Origin: a bacterium
Lineage (GTDB): Bacteria; Chlamydiota; Chlamydiia; Chlamydiales; JAFEGQ01
Direction: 5' to 3'
Length of the DNA: 8,032 nt
Assembly (NCBI GenBank): GCA_021809305.1
Contig: JAKBAF010000048.1
Span: forward strand, 1 to 8,032
The position numbers were made by a program, and so were the translations under genes. Positions 1 through 6,110 of the stretch are shown here, piece after piece. Positions within the stretch are counted from its first letter, which is position 1. The number at the start of each line of letters is the position of its first letter. A model generated the notes under the pieces. It made no database searches. It had not been told where the DNA came from and saw only the letters and a list, made by a program, of their open reading frames with translations.

Positions 1-895
1 TCTCTTGGCCAATCTTTGGCGCTTGCTTGATGCCTTTGGCCACATTGGTTTCCAGCTTACTCATATCGAACTCATCTCCTGGGATGACGCCAATCCTTGC
101 CATCTTGGCGACAATCGGACCATCTTCTTTGGCTGGAGGGTTCTCCTTCATAAGCTGGGCTAAGGTCGTAAAAAACGTCTCAGCATTCATTGCATTCACC
201 TGCTCTCGCACAGGGGTCGTCATATCGATATCTGGATCGACCTTTCCTTGAGGTGGAGTGTAGGGGCTGCCAAATCTGCTTAAAGGGGTTAGGGAGTACT
301 CATCTTGGATCTTATGCACAGCGTCATAGTCCTCCGCTGTGCCAGTGGAATAGGTGCGACCGAGCAGCCATACCAAGTTAGTTGGCGACTTGAACTCCTT
401 GATGCCAGAGGGAAGAGTGCTGCTCCAGCTTGGTCCTGTAATGGCGTAGTCGCCCGCTTTATCTCCTGTTGTGCGGGTCCCAGGCGAGGCAAAGACGTTG
501 GTCCAGCCGCTCAGCATTGGCATTAGGTAGTAGCGATCATTGACATCCGGTAGATGGAGGATGTAGGGCTCCTGACTGAGATTGAGCCAAGCCACTGAGT
601 AGAGCGTATCGGCGTTTGGCGCCGTGACATCATGGAACGAAGTATCCGGATACTCTCTTGCGTTAATGAACTGGCCCATGGGTGCCCGGAGCCCCTCAGG
701 GGAGGCCACATTTGTCATCACGCGCCGTGTCATCTCCATTGTGACAAGTGGGTAACCATAGATATATGCCTCAGACCCAATAGACTCAGCCTCAGATTCG
801 CTGATCGTGGCTCGCTTGGTGGACTTTGTACAAGATGAAAGGCATAAGCTCGCTGCAAGCATTAGCCCAAGAAGCGTTCCTGTCCGGATTTTCAT
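1..895 (-). CDS. DUF1254/DUF1214-family lipoprotein, 3'-truncated by window edge
   Basis: I read this gene by translating the reverse complement; it is open for 298 codons and runs off the left edge. The start ATG (893-895) has an AAAGGAG ribosome site 5 nt upstream. Residues 1-22 form a lipoprotein signal peptide (basic start, hydrophobic core, lipobox LSSC with Cys22), so the protein is probably lipid-anchored in the periplasm. The DUF1254 signature follows: AYIYGYPLVTMEMTRR at 43-58, APMGQF at 71-76, APNADTLYS at 92-100, and a stretch around 115-150 containing DRYYLMPML, GWTNVF and RTTG. The matching DUF1214 domain, which normally completes a protein of about 450-480 residues, should lie beyond the edge. 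The family is widespread and its biochemical role is poorly defined, so I give no enzymatic function. It is divergent from the aconitase gene. Family assignment is firm; function is unknown. Confidence 0.9.
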   Translation of the reverse strand, partial: MKIRTGTLLGLMLAASLCLSSCTKSTKRATISESEAESIGSEAYIYGYPLVTMEMTRRVMTNVASPEGLRAPMGQFINAREYPDTSFHDVTAPNADTLYSVAWLNLSQEPYILHLPDVNDRYYLMPMLSGWTNVFASPGTRTTGDKAGDYAITGPSWSSTLPSGIKEFKSPTNLVWLLGRTYSTGTAEDYDAVHKIQDEYSLTPLSRFGSPYTPPQGKVDPDIDMTTPVREQVNAMNAETFFTTLAQLMKENPPAKEDGPIVAKMARIGVIPGDEFDMSKLETNVAKGIKQAPKIGQE

Positions 896-1062
896 TTTTA
901 CTCCTTTGAAATTGCTGTCCGCATCACTACCAGAGAGCCCGACCATCCCAATGTTCTACTTGATAGCAATGCCAGTTTTTAGTAAAGCATGACAGTTGAT
1001 AGATTTGGCCTCCTCGCGCCATCTTGAGTGGCTTCGCAGGTCTTATAGAAAAAGGTGAAATC
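896..1062. other. Divergent intergenic region between DUF1254 gene and acnA
   Basis: These 167 bp must carry the promoters of both outward-facing genes. At the left end is the DUF1254 ribosome site (AAAGGAG on the minus strand, near 902-908). At the right end is the acnA ribosome site (AAGGTGA, near 1053-1059). A TTGATA at 960-965 could be a -35 element for acnA, but the hexamer 17 bp further on (TAAAGC, 983-988) is a poor -10. I see no convincing promoter pair, operator or hairpin. Confidence 0.5.
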
Positions 1063-3903
1063 ATGCCCCAATTTAAAGACACCTATCAGACCCTAAGGTC
1101 ACTAAATAACGACAAGCAGCGCTACTACTATTCGCTGCCAGCACTTGAGGAGCAAGGGATTGCTGAGGTATCTCGCCTGCCTGTCTCCATTCGCATCATG
1201 CTGGAGTCACTCCTTCGAAATTGCGACGGTCTGCGAGTTAAGGAGGAGGATATCCTCCGGCTTGCAAAGTGGAGCGCAAAGAGCCAGCAGCATGGTGAGG
1301 TGCCCTTTGTGGTCTCACGCGTCCTTCTTCAAGACTTCACAGGCGTTCCTCTCTTGGTGGATCTCGCGGCGATGCGGGATGCAGTGGCAAAAAAGGGGAG
1401 AGATTCTGCCATCATAGAGCCTCTTGTTCCAGTCGATCTTGTCATCGACCACTCTGTGCAGGTCGATCGAGCGGGGACAGAAGATGCCTATCTGTTTAAC
1501 TTAAAACTGGAATTTAAGCGCAACCAGGAGCGGTACCTCTTTCTCAAATGGGGAGAGCAAGCTTTTGAGACCTTCAAAGTGGTTCCACCAGGGATCGGCA
1601 TCTGCCATCAGGTCAATCTTGAGTATTTAGCGCCCGTGATCGGAGAGCTGCGCAAAGGGTCCCACACCCTTCTCTACCCAGATACTCTTGTCGGAACAGA
1701 CTCCCATACTACGATGATTAATGGCCTCGGGGTTGTTGGCTGGGGCGTGGGGGGCATTGAGGCGAGCGCTGCCATGCTCGGTCAGCCTGTTACCCTCCAA
1801 TTTCCAGAGGTGATCGGTGTTTGCATGACAGGCGCCTTGAAAGAGGGGGTAACGGCAACTGATCTCACTCTCTGTGTAACCGAGATGCTGCGGAAAGAGG
1901 GGGTTGTAAATAAATTTGTCGAGTTTTTTTGGGCTGGTGTTGCGAGCTTGACTGTGGCTGACAGGGCGACAATTGCCAATATGTCCCCGGAATATGGAGC
2001 GACAATGGGCTTCTTCCCAATTGATGAGAAGACGCTTGGCTATCTCAGGATGACAGGGCGCGCGGAGGGGAAAATTGATCAGATTCGAGAGTATCTTATC
2101 GCGCAAAAGCTCTTTGGCGTCGCAAACAAGGGAGATCTGGAGTTTACAAAAGTGCTTGAACTCGATCTATCAAGTGTTGTCCCTTGCGTATCGGGGCCAA
2201 AGAGGCCCCAAGACAGGATCGCTCTCCCAGAGCTTCAGACAAAGTTTCAAGCGCTACTAAAGGCGTCACCTTCTAGCGGCGGATATGGAAAAGAGGGGCC
2301 ACTTAATGTTCTCTTCCAGCTTGGCAAGAGCTCTCCGTCGGAGGATTCTGGGGGCATTGAAGAGGAGTCAGAGGGGGCTGGTTGGAGCGAAGATGAGATG
2401 GTCGAGAATCGCCCCTTTACAACCGCACATGCAGATCCCGGTTATTCAGGGGCTCCCGCCTATAATCAGCTCCTCGGCCATGGATCAGTTGTCATTGCCG
2501 CCATCACAAGTTGCACCAATACGAGCAACCCAGCCGTCATGATAGCGGCGGGGCTTCTTGCAAAGAAGGCGGTTGAGAAGGGGCTCAGTACGGGCTCCCT
2601 CGTGAAGAAGAGTCTCGCTCCCGGATCTCGTGTGGTCACCCAGTATCTGGAAAAGGCGGGGCTGCAAAAGTATCTAGATGAGCTCGGCTTTCAACTGGTT
2701 GGGTATGGATGCACTACCTGTATTGGAAATAGTGGCCCGCTTGATGAGAAGATTGAAGAGGTGATCAAGGACCACGATCTTATCACAGCGAGTGTGCTCA
2801 GTGGCAATCGGAACTTCGAGGCGAGGATCCACAGCGCAGTAAAAGCTAATTTTTTAATGTCCCCACCTCTAGTTGTGGCCTTCGCTATTGCTGGGAGGGT
2901 CGACATCGATCTTGTGAAGGAGCCAATTGGCCGGGATCCTGGTGGGGTACCCGTCTTTCTTCGCGATATCTGGCCCTCCTCTGAAGAAATTGAGAAGGTC
3001 CTTTCAGAATCGCTCGAGCCAAAGATGTTTAAAGAGCGCTACTCCAATATTCTGGAGGATAATCCTCTCTGGGGGGGACTCGCCTCTCAAAAGGGTGCCG
3101 AGTACTCTTGGGATCCGCAGAGCTCCTATATCCAACAGCCTCCCTACTTTGATCTCTTCACCCTTGAGGTTGAAGCGAGAAAGACACTGGGTGGAATGCG
3201 CTGCCTTGCTCTTTTTGGCGACTCGGTTACAACCGATCACATCTCACCTGCTGGCGCCTTTAAAGAGGATTCGCCCGCTGGCAAGTACCTCCTCTCGTTA
3301 GGGGTAAAACCTGAGGATTTCAATAGTTATGGCAGTCGGCGAGGGAACCACGAGGTGATGATGCGAGGCACCTTTGCCAATGTTCGGATAAAGAACAAGA
3401 TGGCAGATGGTAAGGAGGGGGGGTATACGAAGGTGATGCCTGAGGGCAGCTTACTGTCGATATTCGACGCCTCAGAGATTTATGCACAAAGGGGCGTTCC
3501 TCTGATCATCTTTGCTGGCCGTGATTATGGTATGGGAAGCTCTCGTGACTGGGCGGCAAAGGGCACCCAGCTGCTTGGGGTAAGGGCGGTTGTGGCGCAG
3601 AGCTTTGAGCGGATCCATCGGAGCAATTTGATTGGAATGGGGGTCCTGCCACTCGAATTTAAGGAGGGGGAGAGCCATGAGAGCTTAAACCTTACCGGTA
3701 ATGAGACGTTTTCACTACTTGGAGTGGAAGGAGTGATTGCCCCAAGATCAGAGGTCGTTCTTGAAATTGCGCGCCCTAATAAGACCACGAAAACCTCCCT
3801 CATTGTGCGCATCGACACCCCTGTTGAAGCTCAGTACTTTCAACACGGCGGAATTATGCCCTATGTTTTGAGACAGATTCTCAAAGAGAGAGCGGGAGGG
3901 TGA
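1063..3903 (+). CDS. acnA: Aconitate hydratase (aconitase A)
   Basis: This is a complete 946-residue aconitase of the AcnA/IRP1 family, a cytoplasmic TCA-cycle enzyme that interconverts citrate and isocitrate through a [4Fe-4S] cluster. The cluster ligands are Cys484 in SCTNTSNP and Cys550 and Cys553 in GYGCTTCIGNSG, with the same 66-residue spacing as in E. coli AcnA as I recall it. Other hallmarks are CHQVNLEYL, DTLVGTDSHTTMINGLG, ADRATIANMSPEYGAT, PKRPQDR, the swivel-domain start GDSVTTDHISPAG (from 719), and GRDYGMGSSRDWAAKG (819-834). I chose ATG 1063 because AAGGTGA sits 4 nt upstream; a TTG at 1024 in the same frame lacks a ribosome site. The protein is about 55 residues longer than E. 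coli AcnA, mostly from an 82-residue linker (392-473) with an acidic patch at 427-449. It converges on the MFS gene 11 bp downstream, with no terminator hairpin between. Confidence 0.97.
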   Translation: MPQFKDTYQTLRSLNNDKQRYYYSLPALEEQGIAEVSRLPVSIRIMLESLLRNCDGLRVKEEDILRLAKWSAKSQQHGEVPFVVSRVLLQDFTGVPLLVDLAAMRDAVAKKGRDSAIIEPLVPVDLVIDHSVQVDRAGTEDAYLFNLKLEFKRNQERYLFLKWGEQAFETFKVVPPGIGICHQVNLEYLAPVIGELRKGSHTLLYPDTLVGTDSHTTMINGLGVVGWGVGGIEASAAMLGQPVTLQFPEVIGVCMTGALKEGVTATDLTLCVTEMLRKEGVVNKFVEFFWAGVASLTVADRATIANMSPEYGATMGFFPIDEKTLGYLRMTGRAEGKIDQIREYLIAQKLFGVANKGDLEFTKVLELDLSSVVPCVSGPKRPQDRIALPELQTKFQALLKASPSSGGYGKEGPLNVLFQLGKSSPSEDSGGIEEESEGAGWSEDEMVENRPFTTAHADPGYSGAPAYNQLLGHGSVVIAAITSCTNTSNPAVMIAAGLLAKKAVEKGLSTGSLVKKSLAPGSRVVTQYLEKAGLQKYLDELGFQLVGYGCTTCIGNSGPLDEKIEEVIKDHDLITASVLSGNRNFEARIHSAVKANFLMSPPLVVAFAIAGRVDIDLVKEPIGRDPGGVPVFLRDIWPSSEEIEKVLSESLEPKMFKERYSNILEDNPLWGGLASQKGAEYSWDPQSSYIQQPPYFDLFTLEVEARKTLGGMRCLALFGDSVTTDHISPAGAFKEDSPAGKYLLSLGVKPEDFNSYGSRRGNHEVMMRGTFANVRIKNKMADGKEGGYTKVMPEGSLLSIFDASEIYAQRGVPLIIFAGRDYGMGSSRDWAAKGTQLLGVRAVVAQSFERIHRSNLIGMGVLPLEFKEGESHESLNLTGNETFSLLGVEGVIAPRSEVVLEIARPNKTTKTSLIVRIDTPVEAQYFQHGGIMPYVLRQILKERAGG

Positions 3904-3914
3904 AGGACCTCATC

Positions 3915-5168
3915 CTAAGGAGCTAGCGCAGCAGATCGCCAGCGGATCTTAGCTCCGGCAATTCCGAGTAGGGCTCCGGCACAGCAGAGAGCGATGCTAA
4001 CCATGAAAGGCGCTTGGTAGCCCAAGAAAGCGCAGATAAGGGTGCCACAGCTTGGGCCAATTAAGCCGCGAATGCCTATTAATAAGACATTCGCCGCCGT
4101 GAAGCGGAGGCTATCTTCTGACTTGGCAAAGCGCGGACCGGAGAGATACCAGCTGAGTCCACTCCCGGCTTGCATCGCTCCATAGCAAAGTTCTGCAAGA
4201 TAGACAAAGGCAATTGAAACGCCTGCAAAGAGAAAGAGCGCTGATGAGAGGCCAGCAAGAAGGGCAACCATAGAACAGAAGAGATAGAAATTGGCGGTGT
4301 CGAAGCGCCGCTGCCAGAAGGGGTGTGAGACAAGGTAGCCGAGCCCCTTACAAAGAGAGACAGCAATTGCAATTTCCGTATAGGAGAGCTTGAGTATCTG
4401 GCAGCATAGCTGATTCACCGTTGTCTGAGTGAGCATAATCCCTAAGCCCCCAAAGAAGAAGATGAGCTGATAGAAGGCAAAGTCGGGCCTCTCTCTCATC
4501 AGTAGCCAGAACTGGCTCCAAGGATGAATGAGGAGAGTGAGGACCTGATTCCTTTTTTTTTGTTCAATTCTCTCCACCACCGGAGTTGTGGGTAGCAAGA
4601 GTTGAAACCCAAGTCGAGCAAGAGAGAGGAGGCCAAGAATAAAATAGAGCCACCCCCAATTATCCGGATGTCGATCAAGATAAGGAGCCAAAAGCAGCGG
4701 CAGGAATGCACCCCCCAGAAAGACGATAAAGGATGTTCTTCCAACTGCTAGCCGTCTGGAATCAGGTTTTACAAACTGTTTGATCGTCTCCATCCAAGCT
4801 GGGATGACAGCGCGATCTCCTAGATGATAGAGAGCGAAGCTGATGACAAAGAGCCAACTATTCTTAAAGAATGGAAAAGAGAGCAGGGGCAGTGCGACGA
4901 GTAGATTAGCCCATATGATTTGACCTCTCAGCCCCCATCTTCTCGTGGTAAAGAGAGAGCTCCAGTAGGGAGAGAAGAGGGCAGTGACTGGCTTGATGCT
5001 CAAGAAGATAGCTATTTGGCAGCTTGCCTGCGTGGTCTCTTTTCCGAGAATATAAGAGAGCAAGCTGAACATGCCGACCATCGGAATATCCAAGACATAG
5101 CTTCCATAGTAGCAAGCGAGAGTAAGGCGGCGAGCCTTAGAGTGCAAAAGGTTAGCTATCTCGTTCAT
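3915..5168 (-). CDS. Major facilitator superfamily (MFS) transporter
   Basis: From ATG 5168 this encodes 417 residues, a normal MFS length. I count about 12 hydrophobic helices, six on each side of a basic central loop (roughly 203-220, containing RIEQKKRNQ), the usual MFS arrangement in the inner membrane. Helix 1 begins about 15 residues after this start (LACYYGSYVLDIP). Signature-like residues include YHLGDRAVIPAW in the first half and GLIGPSCGTLICAFLG near helix 11. The reading frame continues upstream to ATG 5297, giving 460 residues. I prefer 5168 because the extra 43 residues are hydrophilic, rich in AGA and ATA codons unlike the body, and precede an AT-rich stretch; but no candidate start has a good ribosome site. 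The substrate cannot be told from sequence. The gene stands alone, convergent with acnA. A run of nine T on the plus strand (4553-4561) lies in the central-loop coding region. Confidence 0.87.
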   Translation of the reverse strand: MNEIANLLHSKARRLTLACYYGSYVLDIPMVGMFSLLSYILGKETTQASCQIAIFLSIKPVTALFSPYWSSLFTTRRWGLRGQIIWANLLVALPLLSFPFFKNSWLFVISFALYHLGDRAVIPAWMETIKQFVKPDSRRLAVGRTSFIVFLGGAFLPLLLAPYLDRHPDNWGWLYFILGLLSLARLGFQLLLPTTPVVERIEQKKRNQVLTLLIHPWSQFWLLMRERPDFAFYQLIFFFGGLGIMLTQTTVNQLCCQILKLSYTEIAIAVSLCKGLGYLVSHPFWQRRFDTANFYLFCSMVALLAGLSSALFLFAGVSIAFVYLAELCYGAMQAGSGLSWYLSGPRFAKSEDSLRFTAANVLLIGIRGLIGPSCGTLICAFLGYQAPFMVSIALCCAGALLGIAGAKIRWRSAALAP

Positions 5169-5572
5169 GCTCGAAATATTTATAGATTTGTTTATTAGTG
5201 GCTCATATCTCTGATCTGCCTGTCTGCAAGCCTCTTTTGAGTAAGGTCCCATGAATGTTGTGGACTGGGATCTCTCTTCTCTATGGCTGAAGCTCATCGC
5301 TTACGCGGGCTGGGTGAGTAGCATCATAATGGAGATAGTCGATGATAAGAACTGATACGATCAGATATGCCGCCTTTTTCTTGTTTGCTAGCTATTCCCA
5401 AGACTTAATTGGTGCTCCGGCCTTTTAAACATGCTCTAGCCACCATAAAGAGTGGGGCGATGCGACAACTAGTCCTCGGAAAGAATGCAAAGTCGAAATT
5501 GAGATAGATCATAAATTAAAGGCTGCGCGATCAAATTTGATCACTCGGCCTTAATATTTAACCTGTAATCCA
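5169..5572. other. Intergenic region between MFS gene and small lipoprotein gene
   Basis: These 404 bp hold no recognisable gene, tRNA or insertion sequence. The right end contains the 30-bp terminator-like hairpin described separately. The left part either is the MFS leader or, if translation starts at 5297, codes for a 43-residue hydrophilic N-terminal extension. AT-rich sequence just upstream of ATG 5168 (minus strand TATAAATA) could be a -10 element but lacks a matching -35. A minor inverted repeat, CTGAT-ACG-ATCAG, lies near 5352-5364. I see nothing else. Confidence 0.5.
5521..5550 (-). terminator. Intrinsic terminator-like hairpin behind the small lipoprotein gene
   Basis: A 30-bp imperfect inverted repeat is centred at 5535/5536. 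Its core, GATCAAATTTGATC (5529-5542), is a perfect 14-bp palindrome. The outer eight positions on each side pair except at two, with one G-U wobble, and end in a GGC/GCC clamp. On the minus strand it begins 22 nt after the stop codon at 5573 and is followed by TTTAATTTAT, a U-rich tail, which fits a Rho-independent terminator for that gene. On the plus strand it is followed by TTAATATTTAA, so it could act in both directions. The weak AT core is atypical for a terminator; a protein-binding operator is the alternative. Confidence 0.5.
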
Positions 5573-5836
5573 TCAAAATCCTGAACTAGTTGAGGACGCA
5601 TCCCCGCATGTTATATAGGCATCGAGAATGGGGTGTTCCTTGCCCAGATCACCTCCGAATACTGTAGGCAGCTGCGGATCTCTACCATCAGTCTTCTCAT
5701 CGCCAGTATTTTGCGTTGATTCAGTAGATTGGTTTGTGGATGAACTGGGCTGACCAGCTTCAAGAGCTGTGGTGCAGCAGCCTAATGCAAAAATCGAGCT
5801 ATAAAGAAACCTGCCATAGAGCCAGTGACTTTTCAT
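5573..5836 (-). CDS. Small hypothetical secreted protein, probable lipoprotein
   Basis: An 87-residue open frame starting at ATG 5834-5836, preceded on the minus strand by GGAGAAGGAA, a good ribosome site. The N-terminus looks like an export signal: MKSHWLYGR, then a hydrophobic stretch ending in FALGCC. Cys20 could be lipidated, although ALGC is a weak lipobox because the -3 position is Ala rather than Leu; cleavage near LEAG by signal peptidase I is the alternative. The mature part is hydrophilic and Ser/Thr/Gln-rich at first (about 30-45), then Asp/Gly-rich, with one more Cys near the end. I recognise no domain and give no function. Support for a real gene comes from the combination of ribosome site, signal peptide, candidate promoter upstream and terminator-like hairpin downstream. 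It stands alone, divergent from the efflux operon. Confidence 0.55.
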   Translation of the reverse strand: MKSHWLYGRFLYSSIFALGCCTTALEAGQPSSSTNQSTESTQNTGDEKTDGRDPQLPTVFGGDLGKEHPILDAYITCGDASSTSSGF

Positions 5837-5861
5837 TTCCTTCTCCGATATGGTGCGCGTT

Positions 5862-5890
5862 ATTTAATCCTTGAATTACGTAACTTCCAA
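5862..5890 (-). promoter_or_regulatory. Candidate sigma70-type promoter of the small lipoprotein gene
   Basis: On the minus strand, TTGGAA (5885-5890) and TTAAAT (5862-5867) are separated by 17 bp and resemble -35 and -10 hexamers. Transcription would begin roughly 20 nt before the ATG at 5836, leaving room for the ribosome site. The -35 hexamer is inside the inverted repeat at 5885-5902. This is based on consensus matching only. Confidence 0.38.
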
Positions 5891-5902
5891 AAAATTTTGG
5901 AA
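5885..5902. repeat. Inverted repeat TTCCAAAA-AA-TTTTGGAA, possible operator
   Basis: Perfect 8-bp arms with a 2-bp spacer. The repeat overlaps the -35 hexamer of the candidate minus-strand promoter, as a repressor site would. An 8-bp palindrome, TTACGTAA (5876-5883), lies immediately to the left inside that promoter's spacer. The repeat is AT-rich and no regulator is encoded in the window, so the operator role is inferred. Confidence 0.4.
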
Positions 5903-5922
5903 CCAATAAAGTCTTAGTCGAT

Positions 5923-5940
5923 GGTCAACTTATCTTGACC
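5923..5940. repeat. Inverted repeat GGTCAA-N6-TTGACC, possible operator
   Basis: Perfect 6-bp arms separated by CTTATC. Allowing one bulged base, the symmetry extends outward to ATG (5921-5923) and CAT (5942-5944). It lies between the small lipoprotein gene and the efflux operon, about 170 bp before the outer-membrane factor start. The right arm TTGACC also resembles a plus-strand -35 element, but no good -10 follows at 16-18 bp. Efflux operons are often controlled by MarR- or TetR-type regulators binding such repeats; that link is inference. Confidence 0.4.
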
Positions 5941-6069
5941 TCATGGATAAAGTAAAGCCTTTTTTCCTGAATGAGATGCTCCCTCTCTCATCCAGCTTCC
6001 TCTCGTAAGATCTCACCGCGATCCCTCTGTAAAAATTCATTTTAATGATAGGGTCCGGATGGCTATCGT

Positions 6070-6085
6070 AGGGCTTGTTTGCCCT
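6070..6085 (+). other. Small hairpin in the leader of the outer-membrane factor gene
   Basis: AGGGC-TTGTTT-GCCCT gives a 5-bp, GC-rich stem with a 6-nt loop, ending 25 nt before the ATG at 6111 and outside the ribosome site (GAGG, 6101-6104). A further 6-bp repeat, ATGAGA (5971-5976) with TCTCAT (5986-5991), lies upstream. Either may be chance. Confidence 0.25.
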
Positions 6086-6110
6086 CGCGCGCCACCATCA
6101 GAGGCGTTTT

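Noticed and set aside
960..988. TTGATA-N17-TAAAGC as the acnA promoter
   Set aside because: The -10 hexamer is a poor match, so it is mentioned only in the intergenic entry.
27..992. Several short plus- and minus-strand frames across the left end
   Set aside because: The continuous minus-strand frame from 895 to 1 matches DUF1254 throughout, so these are shadows or noncoding.
1024..1062. TTG start 13 codons upstream for acnA
   Set aside because: It has no ribosome site, whereas ATG 1063 has AAGGTGA at good spacing and matches the usual aconitase N-terminus.
1627..2106. 159-codon open frame on the minus strand
   Set aside because: It lies wholly inside the acnA coding sequence, shows no family resemblance, and has composition expected of an antisense shadow.
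5298..5520. Possible tRNA or small RNA in the gene-free stretch
   Set aside because: I could not fold a cloverleaf or find a T-loop-like GTTCGA box, and there is no promoter-terminator pair around an RNA-sized segment.
6075..6110. TTG start 12 codons upstream for the outer-membrane factor
   Set aside because: It would put an Arg/His-rich extension before a normal lipoprotein signal, lies within a hairpin loop, and lacks a ribosome site.
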